Position numbers and translations under genes: made by a program. Below, piece by piece: positions 12,411 through 27,044 of a DNA stretch of 64,000 bases. The DNA is from Neocallimastix lanati (nom. inval.) (taxonomy: Eukaryota > Neocallimastigomycota > Neocallimastigomycetes > Neocallimastigales > Neocallimastigaceae). Numbering within the stretch: position 1 is the stretch's first letter; every line of letters begins with the position of its first letter. The notes below the pieces were generated by a model. The model saw nothing but the letters and a program-made list of their open reading frames with translations. It did no database searches and had not been told where the DNA came from. The stretch is taken from NCBI GenBank assembly GCA_016946835.1, contig JACVTC010000105.1, forward strand, positions 561,001-625,000, written 5' to 3'.

Positions 12411-13738
12411 TTAAATAATAAAAAAAAAAACATTTGAAGATAAGAATATCCATAAAAATTTTTTGAATATCAAATTTGAAGAGGAAGAAGAGGGAAGAAT
12501 TGCAGCAATATTTAATCGATCATTATTAATTTTGAGTTGTTCACTAGTTGGATTTGCTGATCCTTCTAATTGTAAGGTCTTAAGTTCATCTTCCATTAAA
12601 ACATAATATAGTTTGGTATTTGGTTGATGACCCTTTTCAGTCCAACCTAGAGTAGTTAATATATGAACTAATCCATCACCTAAAAGACCATAGGTATTAT
12701 TTGGTGAACAAAGTTCGATTTTTTGTTCTGCTGTTAAATCTAATAAATAATACTTTGAAAGCATAACGAAATTTGGACCATATTGTAGTTTATGTTGATC
12801 TGTTTTTTCCTCAACAGTACATTTTTCCTTTGATTCACATTCATAAGCAGTACTAACATGGAAAAAGTCACCAGTATATTCATTTTCATAGGTTTGAAGC
12901 TTAATAATATCACCTTCTTTAGTTAAGAAACCAATGCTACTGGAGGAAATAGAAGCTTGATAAAAGTCATTAGCTTCTTGATAGCCTTCCCAATTATAAA
13001 GAGTGTCATTAAGTTGTTTCAATTGTTCTTTTTCGGTTTCTAATTGAATTGGTTGATGAATATTATAATCTAATGATATATCCTTAACTGCACGATAATA
13101 GTCATCATTAAAGAAATAATAATTTTCGGAAAGACTACCATTAAATTTAACCATTTTTTCTAAATCAACAAAATTTTTTTCATATACGGAAGGTGGAAGA
13201 AATGATTTTATTTCAATTTCATTATCATATTCAGAATTCTCAGTTTCCACAACATTTAATGGTGGAACAATAATTTTAGAAGTAACATTGAAATTTGGAA
13301 GCATACTTGAAAGAGGTTGAATCAAATAATAAATGCCCATACCATGGAGAATTTCATGAGCTAACATACCAGTGAAGTATTCATAATCTCCCATTTGATC
13401 AGTATTAACATCAATTTCAATATCATAGTCATCATCACCTGGAGAATATTGGATTTTTACATCAGTATTTAATTGTTTTATTAGAGTTAATGGGTAAGAA
13501 AATGGCCAACCATTTATAGAATCTTTTAGAACTAAATAAGGTGGTGGGGTAGTAACAGCCAATGCATTACTTGTTCTTCTTTTTTCAGAGTTAGAAAATG
13601 AAAAAATATTTATACGTAATTTTATTGGTGTATAAATATCTTTTGATAAGAATGATAAATAAATAAATAAAAATATATTGTTTAATTTATATTCAAATAT
13701 ATAAATTATCCTATATTTAAATATTATATAAATAAAAT

Positions 13739-13793
<55 letters not shown>

Positions 13794-14194
13794 GAATTTT
13801 TACCTAAAGCTCTAGTGAAATAACCAGGAACTTTTTCAAAAGATGATTTAATTCTATTACAATATTTTTCATCATTAAGACATTGGTATTCTACTTCAAA
13901 AGGTTGTTCTAAAGGTACCCTGTATTGATTTTCATTTTCTTCTTCATTTGGATTTATAATATACTTTTTGAATGAATTAAAAATTGAAGAAAAAAAACCT
14001 GAATCGTCTTCTTTTACGGAAACATTAAATTTTTTAATATTGTAATTTTTCTTATTGTTTATATGAATATTAGAACCATGGGTAACTTCAGAAGGCCTAA
14101 ATCCTAAAATTGATTGACTATATACTTTGGATATTATAAATACACATAAACATAGCCATGATAATAATACATTTTTACTAATGAAATTTTTCAT
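12411..14194 (-). CDS. Secreted, probably GPI-anchored zinc metalloprotease (copy A)
   Basis: Two exons are inferred: 14194-13804 and 13639-12411, joined in phase 1 (Ala-Leu-Asp-Ile-Tyr across the junction), giving 539 residues. The intron (13640-13803, GT..AG) contains a 50-base homopolymer. Residues 1-26 are a signal peptide (LLSWLCLCVFIISKVYSQ). The pro-region ends with VPLEQPFEVEYQC..C, shared with the other two copies. The catalytic helix is AHEILHGMGIYY (codons near 13359-13324): HExxH with Met-Gly following, but Tyr at the third position of the metzincin pattern HExxHxxGxxH. A downstream FFHVS and the cysteine pair CESKEKC, then NFVMLS (Met-turn-like) and HILTTLGWTEKG, align with copy C. 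The end is Ser-rich then hydrophobic (PSSSSSNLIFKKFLWIF...), as in a GPI signal. The family resembles leishmanolysin-type (M8-like) proteases, but that assignment is inference. The substrate is unknown. Confidence 0.82.
13640..13803 (-). other. Phase-1 intron of metalloprotease copy A
   Basis: The intron reads GTAAAAATT at its 5' end (13803) and ends CAAAAG (13640). Bases 13741-13790 are pure T on the plus strand. It interrupts the gene after the first G of an Asp codon, at the same protein position as the intron of copy B. Confidence 0.8.
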
Positions 14195-14727
14195 TTTTGG
14201 TTAAAACTATTTACTAATGTTACATTTTTTTATTATTATAATTTAAATATTTGAAAAATAATATATAAATACAATATAAAATATTAATGTTAATATTCAT
14301 ATATTTCTAATAAGTAAATACTTATTTAATAATTTCATTTAAAATTTTAAAAAAAATAATTGATAAATTATTTTTAATTAAAAGGTTCAATATATATAAA
14401 TATGAAATGAATTTAGCATTGATATATATGGATAAAGTAAAATTACATTTTATTTACATTACTTTTACGAACTATTAATAATGTTTATAATATTTAATTA
14501 ATATCTTTGTATCTCTTTTATTTTTATAATATCAAGTTATTTAATTAGGTAATACTTGTTTTATGAGTTCAATTATAAAGTAAAAATTATAAAAAAATAA
14601 AAAAAATTCAAAATATTTTATTAAATTTTATATATTTCTATAAATTTATATTAAATAAATTGAAATAAATATCAAAATCTATTATTTTATAGTGAAAAAT
14701 ATGTATAAATATAAATTGAAAATTAAA

Positions 14728-14761
<34 letters not shown>

Positions 14762-15336
14762 CTTTTAAAGATATTTATATTTATATATAATTTTTTTATA
14801 TTTTATTTTTCAAAAAAAAAAATGTAAATATATTATATATTAAATCAAGCTTTTAAGTTTAAAAATTATCTTTAATTAAAAAAGAAATCTTTCAATAAAA
14901 AAAAATTATTAAATTTTTTTATACAAAACTATTTTAATATATTTTAATATATTGAATATTTAATATATTTTATAATTAAAAACATTTTTTTTATTGATAT
15001 TCCGCATTGATAAATGAAATAATAATTAATAATAAAAATAATTCTTTTTTTAAAATATTTTCATATACCAAAAAAGGGTAAAAAGTTTATTGTATTTAAT
15101 TTTATAAAAAGTAATAACTTCAATATATATGAAATACTATTATTTTAATACTTCATATATTTGTTTATATATATGGTAATATATATAATTTTAGATACGA
15201 GAATGTTAAATGTAATAAATTGTAATGTAATTGAATTTTATGTAATAAAGTAAGTATTTATTAAATATTAAAAAAAAAAAAAAAAAAAAATACTATAATT
15301 CTGTAAAAGTAAATTAATAAAATCTTATTAAGATTA

Positions 15337-15339
<3 letters not shown>

Positions 15340-15403
<64 letters not shown>
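15340..15403. repeat. (TAA)n microsatellite
   Basis: About 21 uninterrupted TAA units in spacer DNA. Confidence 0.9.
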
Positions 15404-15404
<1 letters not shown>

Positions 15405-17311
15405 GTATAATTTAAAGATATTATAGATAAAAATAATAAAGAAATTTTAATTTAATTAAAAATAAAAAAAAATTATGGAATATTATTAACCTAAATAATG
15501 CTGGCAATATTTTTTCTCCATAATTTATTAAGCTGAAAATTTTATTTTTAAATTTGAATTGAAAAAATAAATGACCTTCATTTTATCATTAGGTTGATAA
15601 TATCAAAAGTTAAAGGAATAATTTTTGAATATACAATATTATTTTATTTTTCGGTCTTAATTTAATTTTTTTTTTTTTCCAAATTATTAAATTCAATTGA
15701 ATATATTCAATTGTTTTTAATAAATTTTATATTCACCATATTTTTTTTATTAAATAAAAAAATTATAAAAATTTAATTATTAATATTTATAGGTAATTAA
15801 AGGTGAATTTGTAATTTAAGAATATTAAACTTATTAATGAATATCTTTAATTTTCACGAAAACTAATTAATTAAAGTTTTGTGGCAAGTCAAGTTATGTT
15901 ACATCATACTTTAAGATTAAACTTTTATATTTTGAAAATATTAATTTATTTAATTATAAGAAGTTATTTTTATTTAAAGATTATATAATTAAGATAATTT
16001 ACTGTTAGTAGTAATAAATGCAATACCAACTTTATAATTTTTTTTTATTACCAAAAATAGTAATTTTATAATTAAATAAAAAAATGCTGTATAAAAAGTC
16101 ATTGATAAAAATGGACCGTTATACTTTATTTTTTTTTTATATAATATTCAAATTTATAATATAATTTTTATTTATATCTCTATCAAGTTGAAAATGTCCA
16201 TACATTCAAAGTTTTTTTTTTTTATTTTTTAATTATTATTAATAATAATCAAAAAAAAAAAAAAAAAAAATTATACATTTTCATATGTATAAAAAATTTA
16301 ACATATATACATTGAACTGAATTGTTTCTATCAAACTACACATTATAATATTATATTTTTGGGATATTTAACATTAGAAAAAGTATAAAATGTAGAAAGA
16401 TATAAATAATTTAAAAGTAATCTTTAAAATAAAAAGTTCATAAATGAGAATGAATATAATCGAGTTTATATCTTTATATTATGTGTTATAATAAAATATA
16501 ATTATTTTTAACCTATTTAAATGATAATAGTTTAATAAATTAAACAATTTATAAATAATTATAATTAATTATTTATTTATCATTTACTATTTATTATTAT
16601 TTTAATTTTTACTAGTATTTATTTCTATTATTTTTATTATCATTTTATTATACATGTTACTACTATTAATGAAATGATACAGATAAAATATATTTATCAA
16701 AAATATATTTATTATTTCTTTTTTATTGGAATATATAAACAAATCTTTCATATAATTTATTATTTATCCTTATTTTTTATTTTAATATAAAAAATAATAT
16801 GTTAACAAGAGAAAAAGATATATATATAAATAATATTTTTTTTTAATTATAAATAATGCTTTAAAATATTATTAATTGTTTTTTTTAAAAATATATATAT
16901 ATATATATATATATAAATTTCAAAAACTATATAAAATTGAATGATTAAAATTATTAAAATTAAAAATTTTATATTATATATTAATAGATTTTTTATAAAT
17001 ATGTTAAATTTAATAATAAAAAAATGTTATAAATTTTTATTTTATTCATATAAAATAACAAATAATTAGCATATTATAATTTAATATGAGTCAATTTTCA
17101 ATTAATTTTTCATTTTATATGAATAAAATGATTTACCAGAGTCAATTTTCAATTAATTCTTCAAGTATTGTTGTATATAATTATAAAATAAATAAAGTAA
17201 ATAGTTGAAAATTAAATACTAATTAAAAAAAAAAAAAATTAAATAAATAATCAAAATTTAAATAAAAAGTAAAGATTGAGTAAAATAAAATTAAAATAAA
17301 TTATTGTAATA

Positions 17312-17314
<3 letters not shown>

Positions 17315-17383
<69 letters not shown>

Positions 17384-17385
17384 AT
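17315..17385. repeat. (TAAA)n microsatellite
   Basis: About 17 perfect TAAA units in the spacer upstream of the coatomer gene. Confidence 0.9.
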
Positions 17386-18141
17386 ATAAAATATTATATA
17401 AAATTTTTTAATATAACTTTTTAAAAAGGGTAATCTAATGGACCACGTATTTTTACTATGTTACACTGATTAAAATTTTATGATTTAAAATTATATAAAT
17501 ATTATTATAAAAAGTTCTACTCAGGATTAGGCATATTTGATCTATTGTACATTATTTATTACATAAATCAATAAAATATTACATTATGTATAATCAAATT
17601 ATTTATTATTAGATTATTATAAATATGTTTTTTTTATTATAAATTATAGTAAATAAATATTAAATATTAATACATCTGTGAATTACCAATTTGTTTACTA
17701 TAAGAATTTACAAATATAATAGATAATATTGAGTATTTATCGATTTAAATATATAAAAAGGAAGATATTAGAGAAGATTTTTATTCCAGAACATTTTAGT
17801 TTTTATTAATTATATAATAATATAAATGGTATTGTTGAAAATAAATATATAAACAAAATTAATCAAAATAGAACTATTATGATTAATCCATTATAATATT
17901 TTTTATTAATTAATTTTATTAATGCATGAAAATTATTAATAGCCACTTCATTTAGATATAAAGGTAAAATAGGAAGGATTTTAAACTTATATAATTAATT
18001 AATTGAAATTTTAAAATATATGAAATTTAAAATTTCATTCACTAAAATCTTATTTTTTTTTATTTTTAATATATTAATTAACGAAATATAAATAATAATT
18101 TATTTCATTCAATTATATATAAACGAATTCAATAAAATATA

Positions 18142-18285
18142 ATGTTTATAAAACAGAGACAATTAACTACTCGTTCTGAGAGAGTAAAATGTGTAGATTT
18201 TCATCCAACTGAACCTTGGATGTTAACTTCATTATACGATGGTACTGTTGCTATCTGGAATTATGAAACTGAAGTAAATATATTA

Positions 18286-18324
<39 letters not shown>

Positions 18325-20085
18325 AAAGTATTATTATTATTATAATTATAGTTTAAATTATAATATTTATATAATTTTATTATAAACATTATCTATTTGA
18401 AATTATAAAATTTATATGTTGTTTAATTTATATAAATATAATATTTAAAAATATTTAAATTTAATATTAATTTTTATATTCATTGTATGAATATCGATAA
18501 ATTAATAATTACTTTATTAGCAAATGATTAAAACTTTTGAAGTTTCGACCTCACCAGGTATAAATTTTAATGTACTTTTTTTTTAAGATAGATGGATAAA
18601 TAATTCATATCTTAAACTAACTAATTTTATGTATCAAACTATAAAATGTTTTTTTTTTTTTCTTTTTGTTAAAATATATTTATATTTTTGAATTATATCA
18701 CTGTTTATATATTTAAAATCGATAATTTGAAAAAAAAAAAAAAAAATAAAATAAAAAAAGTTCGTTCTGCAAAATTTATTGCTAGAAAATCATGGATTGT
18801 TGCTGGTGCAGATGATATGAATATTAGTGTTTATAATTACAATACTTCAGAGAAAGTTATTTCATTCGAAGCTCACTCAGATTATGTAAGAAGTGTTGCT
18901 GTTCATCCTACTAGACCATACATACTTAGTTGTTCAGATGATATGACTATAAAATTATGGGATTGGGAAAATGCTTGGGCTAATGTTATGGTATTTTTAA
19001 ACAAAATAAATATATATTAAAATATTTTTTTATAAATAATATATATATCATATTTTATCATTAGTATTATTCAAGCTTTATTTTGAAATTAAACAAATAA
19101 AATAATAATAATTAATAATAAAATTATTTTTAATATAAGGTATTCGAAGGTCATACTAACTTTATTATGCAAGTTGAATTCAATCCAAAGGATTCTAATA
19201 CTTTTGCTAGTGCATGTTTGGATAAAACTATTAAGGTATTATTAAAATTTTGGATAAATTTTTAAATAGTCTAAAATTTAATATTAAAAAATATATAAAA
19301 ATAAAAATAAAAAATAATAATGATAATAATGATAATATAAAATTTCCTTAAATATTTATTAAAAAAAAAAAAAAATAGATTTGGTCTTTAGGATCACCTG
19401 TTGCTAACTTTACTTTAGAAGGACACACTGAAGGTGTTAATTGTCTTGATTATTATCAAGGTGGTGAAAAACCATATATTGTTAGTGGTGCTGATGATGG
19501 GTATATAAATTATTTATTTATTTATTTTTTTTTATAAAATATTAATACATAAATAAAAAGTTTTAATTAATAATATTTTAATATTTTTGTATTAATATGA
19601 CCATTTTTAATGTATATATATATATAATTTATTATTATTATTATTATTATTTTATTTTTATATTTTCTTGTCTAATACATAAACACAAATTATATAAATA
19701 ATATAAAATTTTACCGTAATAACAAAAATAATTTAATAATATAGTACTGTTAAGGTTTGGGATTATCAAAATAAATCATGTATACAAACTTTAGAAGGAC
19801 ATACTCAAAATGTTGATGCTGTTTGCTTCCATCCAGAACTTCCATTAATTATTAGTGGTAGTGAAGATGGTAATATTTGTTTATGGCATTCTAATACTTA
19901 CCGTTTAGAAAATAAATTAAATTATGGCTTAGAGAGAGCATGGTCTATTTGTAGTTTAAAGGGAAGTAATAGTATTGGTATTGGTTATGATAATGGAGCT
20001 ATTTGTATTAAGGTGAAATACATAATAAATTTAAATTATTTATTTTAATTTTTTTTTATTATTATTTTATATTTTATCTAATATT

Positions 20086-20117
<32 letters not shown>

Positions 20118-22096
20118 TTTTTTTTTCGGGTAATATGATATAAAAATATAATATAATTAATTATAAAATAAATCAATAATATATTAATATAATTTAATAG
20201 ATGGGTTGTGAAGAACCAGCTATTAGTATGGATAATGGTGGTAAAATTATTTGGGCTAAACACAATAATATTAAGACTGCAAATACTAAGGTTAACTTAG
20301 GTAATATAAATAATAATAAAATAAAAACAAAATATATAATTAAATCATAAAAAATAAAAATTAATTTTTAAAAATAAAAATTACACGAAATTATTAAAAA
20401 TTTGTTAATAGATAATGTTAAGGATGGTGAAATTATGCAGTTATCTGTTAAGGATCTTGGTAGTTGTGAATTATATCCACATTCTTTAACTCATAGTCCA
20501 AACGGAAGGTAATTTATATATATTTAATTTTATATTAAAATTTTAAATAAATAAAAATTATTTATTTGTAATGAAAATTAATTTTAGATTTGTTTCTGTT
20601 TGTGGTGATGGTGAGTATATTATTTATACTGCTTTAGCTTGGAGAAACAAAAGTTTCGGTAATGCTATTGAATTTGTTTGGGCTACTGATTCTAATGAGT
20701 ATATATAATTTTATTATGTTTAATTATTTTAATAATAAGCTAATTACTTTTATTAATATTATTATTAATATTACTATTATTATTTAATATTCATTATTAA
20801 ATATATATATATTAATCATTACATTGAATGTTTTGTAATTTATTATTTATTATTATAACCATTTATTTAATTTAGATATGCTATTATTGATCAAAATTAC
20901 CAAATTAGGTTATATAAACACTTTAAGGAAACTGATGTTAAGTTAAATACACCAATAAATATTGATAAAATTAATGGTGGTACTTTACTTAGTGTTCAAA
21001 GTCCAGGTTTATTAAGTTTCTATAGTTGGGAAAATGGTGACTGTATTAGATGTATGGAAATTAATGCTAAGAATGTAAGTTTTATTTTTATTTTTTGCAG
21101 TAACAAATTATAATAAAATTTTAATTTTTACTATAAAAATATATTTTACTAATAACTAATAAAATAATGAATATATATATATATATATTATTTCATATTT
21201 TTATTTTAGGTTTATTGGTCAGATTCAGATTTAGTTGTCATTGTAGGTGATGAGTTCTTCTATATATTACGTTATAATAGAATGGCCTATCAAAAGGCTC
21301 TCGATGAAAATATTCAAATTAGTAGTGAAGGACTTGAAGATGCTTTCGAAGTTTTATCTGAAGTTAACGAAAGGTATATAGAATAAGTATTTAAAATATA
21401 TATCTTATACTTATATTTTATATTTTTATATTTATATTTTATATTTTTATATTTTTATTTTATATAATATTAATTATTTATTATTGTATTATTATTATTA
21501 TTATTATTACTATTATATAATGTAAAACTTGAATATTCTTTCAAATATAAAGTGTAAAGTGTGGTTTCTGGGTTGGTGATTCATTTGTATTTATAAACTC
21601 TTCTAATCGTTTAAACTTTACTGTTGGTAATCAAACCAATACTTTAGCATACTTTGATCAGTAAGAATTATTATTATTATTATTATTATTATTATTTTAA
21701 TAATTATTATATATTAATAAAAATCTATATATTGTATATTATTATTATTATTATTATTATTAATTTATTATTGTATTATAAATTCCTAGAAATATGTATC
21801 TTTTAGGTTATATTCCAAAGGATAATCGTATATACTTATCTGATAAGGATATTAATATCTACAGTTATTCATTACCACAATCTGTTATTGAATTTGAAAC
21901 CGCTATTCTTAGAGAAGACTTTGAAACTGCAAAGGTTATATTACCAACAATACCAAATGATCAATTAAATAAAATTGCTAGATTCCTTGAAAGTCAAAGT
22001 ATATACAAATCTATTATTAATATTATTAATATAATATTTTATTATTAATTTTATATTATTATTTTAATCATAATATATTATTTAATTTAAAACATT

Positions 22097-22130
<34 letters not shown>

Positions 22131-22424
22131 TAAATTACCCAACAAAAATTAATATTTATTAAAATTTTTTTTTATATATTTAATTATAATTATAATTATT
22201 ATTTATATATATATACTTTTTTTTTATAGAATTATATGAAATGGCTTTAAGTGTATCAACTGATCCAGAACATAAATTCAGCCTTTCAATACAGTTACAA
22301 AAATTAGATATTGCTTATGAAATTGCTAAAGAATTAAATGATATCAATTCATGGAAAACTCTTTCAGAAGAAGCCTTAAATTCATGGAAGGTAGATAATT
22401 ATTGATAATTATGAACATAATGAT

Positions 22425-22475
<51 letters not shown>

Positions 22476-22557
22476 TAAATTACCTGAACAGTTAAAATAA
22501 TATATTATAATCAATCTAATCAATATATATATTAATACCTTATATAAATATAACTCG

Positions 22558-22589
<32 letters not shown>

Positions 22590-23501
22590 ATAAATTGATT
22601 TATTTTACGTTTTTCTATTTATATATATATGTAATAAAAAGTTTGATCTTGCTGAACAGTGCTTTAAGAATGCTAAAGACTACGAAGGTCTTTTAATGAT
22701 GTATCAAGCTTCTGGCAATATTAGTGGTATATTAGAATTAGCTGATGTTACAGGTACTTTTTTTTTCATTATTATTTGTTTATATTTTGTTTTATTATTA
22801 TATATTTTAACCTATTTTTATTATTTTTTTTTAATGTATAAAAATAATTTAATATAAAATTATATTATTATTATTATTATTTCTATTATTATTATATTAT
22901 AAAAAAAAATTAGAAAAAGCCGGAAAGAATAATATTGCTTTCTTATGCTATTTATTAGCTAATGATACTAAAAAATGTATAGATTTATTAATAAAAACTG
23001 ATAGAATTAATGAAGCTGTATTATTCGCTTATACTTATATGCCAAGGTAAAAATATATATTACATTATTTCACTATATAATATAATAGTAATAATAATAA
23101 AATTAAATATATTCATAAACATAATTAATTAACGATATATCTATCTATATATTTATTTTATTTATTTATTTAAATTTAAATTTAAATTTAAATTTATATT
23201 TATATTTAATTTTATTTTATTTTATTTATATATATATTTTTTTTATTTTTTATTTTTTATTTTCATTTTATTTAAAAATAGTGCTGTTCCAGAATTAGCT
23301 CAAATGTGGAAAGCATCATTAAATAATCCAAAAGTTGCTGAAAGTATTACTGATCCAATACAAAATCCAGAATTATTCCCAGATTATAAGATTTCTTTAA
23401 TGGCCGAATCAGCATTCCAAGTACAAAATCAACCAGAAAATAAATTTAAAACCACAGATTATATGAAATATAAGGGTAGTCTTGATTGGAATATTATTGA
23501 A

Positions 23502-23535
<34 letters not shown>

Positions 23536-23839
23536 ATAATAATAAATCAATTGATATAAATAATTTTTAATTTTAATATATATCCAATTAAAAAGAATAA
23601 TTAATAAATAAGAATAACAATAATAATGACAAAATCAATGCATAAGATTAAATTAATTTTTTAATAAATGATATATATATGTATTTTTTTTTTCTTTTCT
23701 AGGTATGAAGATTAAGATGCAGGAAGTTCAACAACAACAACAAGTAGCACCACCACAGGAAGAATCAAAACCAACAGAAGACACAACAGCTCCAGAAACC
23801 AAAGCTTCTGAAACTCCAGTTGAACAAGAACAACAATAA
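18142..23839 (+). CDS. COPB2 (SEC27): Coatomer subunit beta' (COPB2/SEC27), 18 exons
   Basis: Beta'-COP is part of the COPI coat; its WD40 propellers bind KKxx retrieval signals on Golgi-to-ER cargo. Inferred exons: 18142-18273, 18521-18557, 18761-18990, 19140-19235, 19379-19500, 19745-20012, 20201-20300, 20412-20508, 20588-20698, 20876-21074, 21210-21373, 21553-21660, 21790-21998, 22230-22390, 22642-22753, 22914-23046, 23282-23502, 23703-23839. All introns are GT..AG and frames close exactly, giving 878 residues. Recognisable stretches in order: [121 protein letters not shown] and LSVSTDPEH. The length fits the family (about 880-910 residues). The C-terminus is a Gln/Glu/Pro-rich tail rather than the long acidic tail of animals. 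Exon 2 is only 37 bases. Confidence 0.95.
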
Positions 23840-24016
23840 ATTTCATAAATATTAATAATAACAATAATACAATAATAAACGTTTTTAATTCTCTAATAAT
23901 AATTATTATTATTATTTTTTATTTTATTTTTATTTTTTATTAAAAAAATTTTTATTTTTAATATAAAATTTTAAAAATAAAAAATAAAAAAACAAAAAAA
24001 AAAAATAAAAAAATAA

Positions 24017-24047
<31 letters not shown>

Positions 24048-24527
24048 AAGAAAAAAAGAAAAAAGAAAAAGGAAAAAAGAAAAAAAGAAAAAAAGAAAAG
24101 AAAAAATAAAAAAAATAAAACATAAAATAATTTAAAAATTAAAATAAATTAAATAATATCAAGCCATAACACTTTTTAACTTTTATTAATTATCATTTAT
24201 TTAATAATAATAATAATAATAATAGCAATTAATAATAATAATTAATAAAATTAATAAAAAAAAATAAATAAATAAATTAAAATAAATAATAATAATAATA
24301 ATAATAAATAAAATAAAAAATAGAAAAAAAGCAAAGTAATAACTAATAAAAATAAAATATTATAATATTATATTAAATAATATAAAAAAAAAATAAAAAT
24401 AAAATATAAAATATAAAAATATAAAAATAAAATAAAAAATTAAAAAATAAAATTAAAATAAAATTAAAACAAAACAAAAATAATAATAATAATAATAATA
24501 ATAATAATTTATATATAAGTGAAACGA

Positions 24528-24586
<59 letters not shown>

Positions 24587-24772
24587 AAAAATAAAAAAAT
24601 AAAAAATTAAAATATTAATATTAAATAATATTAAAAAAAAATTTTTTTTTTTACCTATTTTTATAGAGAAAACAAAATAAACAAGTAGATAAATAAAATA
24701 TAATAAAATAATAAAAAATAAAATAAAAAAAACCCTTTTTTTTTATAAAAAAAAAAAAAATATATATATATA

Positions 24773-24819
<47 letters not shown>

Positions 24820-25194
24820 ATAGTAATATAAAAAAGTAATTATTTAATAATAATAATACCAATACCAATACGATGAAATAGATTAAAATCCTACCCTTTT
24901 TTTTTTTTTATATTTTTTATTTTTTATATTTTTTTTTTTTTTTTTTTTTTATTTTTTTATTTTATTTTTTTATTTTGTATTTTTATATTTTATATTTTTT
25001 ATATTTTTATTATTTTTATTATTTTTATTTTGGTTTTGGTTGTTGTTAACTATATAAATATATAAATATATATTTCTTTTATTTATATACTTTTATATCA
25101 AACCTTTTTTTTAATACGTTAAATATAAATGTGGTATTATAAAAATATATATATTATATATATATATATATTATTTTTATAGTTTTTTATTATA

Positions 25195-25254
<60 letters not shown>

Positions 25255-25594
25255 TTTCTATTTGAAGGATTTATTTTAATATTATATTTTATTAATTTAA
25301 TATTTTTTATTTTATTTTGTATTTTATTTTATTTTATTTTATTTTATATTTTATATTTTATACTATTTTTTATTTTATATTTTATATTATTTTTTATAAA
25401 ATTTTATTTTTTATAAAATTTTTTTCTTTTTAATTATTGCTTCAATTTTATTTATATATACATACATACTAATCAGTATATTTTATTTATTTATTATTAT
25501 TATTATTATATATTAATATATATATATAAATATTTTTTATTATTATTATTATTATTTTTATTATTATTATTTTTTTTTTTTTTTTTTTTTTTTA
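23840..25594. other. Low-complexity spacer between convergent genes
   Basis: This lies between the 3' ends of COPB2 and metalloprotease copy B. It has a strand-switching composition: purine-only A/G runs at 23993-24110, then (TAA)n, poly(A) near 24533-24584 and 24775-24817, and from about 24900 T-rich sequence including (TTA)n at 25193-25253. Presumably it contains both 3' UTRs and poly(A) signals, but A-rich sequence makes any AATAAA meaningless. Confidence 0.6.
25193..25253. repeat. (ATT)n microsatellite
   Basis: About 20 ATT units between the convergent genes. Confidence 0.85.
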
Positions 25595-26979
25595 TTACAA
25601 TAAAGTAGATAATACAATTATACATAATGTTCCTAGTAATGAAAAATTTAAAGAGAAAGATGAAATGGCAGCACTTTCTGTTTTAGAATCATCATCATCA
25701 TCATCTTCATCTCCTCCATCAATTATTTTTTTACCGTCAACATGAAGGAGTTCAGTGATGACTTGATAGACTTTATCGCTAGGAGGATCATTCTTTCTAT
25801 GATAACCTAAGGTAGAAAGTACATCAATAATTTCTTGACTTAAATCTCCAACATGATCTGGTTTAGCATATTTCTTTATCTTTTCTTCTGGAGGACTTTG
25901 GACTTCTCTATCTCCACAATATATGACATAATTTTCATCATATTCTTTCTTCATAGTTCCATCTCCTAAATCTTCATCGTTTCGGGAACCAAGATGGAAT
26001 AATGATGGATCTTCTCCATTAATATTAGTACAAACAGGGATAACAATACCACTTTTTGTTTTAAAACCAACTTTATGAAATTCATGAGCCTTTTTATAAA
26101 ATTCCTCACCTTCACTCATACCTGTCCATTTTTCTACAAACTCGGTAACTTTATATAAATTTCTTCTGTCGTCATAATACATTGGTTCATGTACAACTAT
26201 ACCAAGATCTTTTACATCAGAAAGACTTTTAAAGGGTTCATTAAAAAAATAGTGATTAGGATTTTCCATTTCAACAAAATTTTTTTCATAGATAGAAATT
26301 GGAAAGAAACCATCAATTACTTTATAACCATTTTCCTGATCTTCTGATTTTAATATACCTGGCATATAATAATCATTACCATATTTTGGAACTTCAAATT
26401 CTAAATTACCATTCTTTATCATTGCTGTATTTGTAATAAAACCCATGGAATGAAGCATTTCATGAACAATTATAGGTGCGGGATAAAACGTATCTTGTAA
26501 TATTAATTTATTAACGACAATATGAGTATCAAATTCTACGTTGGTATTAAATTGAATTTCGCGATCAGTTATAAGCTGTTTAGTAAGAGCAATTGGATAT
26601 GTATAAATAAATTGTTCTTCTGGATCCTTAAGGGAATAATATGTTGGTATATTAGTAAAGGCACCAGTACCTTCCCTAACATCAGATCTTACTTCGAATT
26701 TTGCTATGATTGGCCTATATAAATCTTTATGAATAAAATAACATAAATATTATTAATAAATTTAAAAATTTTTTTAAACATTTATAACTATATATAATAT
26801 ATATATAATATATATTTATATATTTAAAAAAAAAAAAAAAAACTATATATATATATATATATAATATTATTATTAAAATATATATATATAATATATATAT
26901 TTTAAAAAACTGTATATATAAAATAAAAAAAAAAAAAAACATTTCTCAAAAATATATTGTATTTATTGTAAATAAAACA

Positions 26980-27044
<65 letters not shown>

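Larger units (their letters stand above)
14195..18141. other. AT-rich spacer with microsatellites
   Basis: Almost 4 kb with no coding signal. Visible items are poly(A) at 14729-14759, a (TAA)n array at 15340-15403, a (TAAA)n array at 17315-17385, and a pair of 20-base direct repeats (17088 and 17139) flanking a short inverted repeat. Confidence 0.6.
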
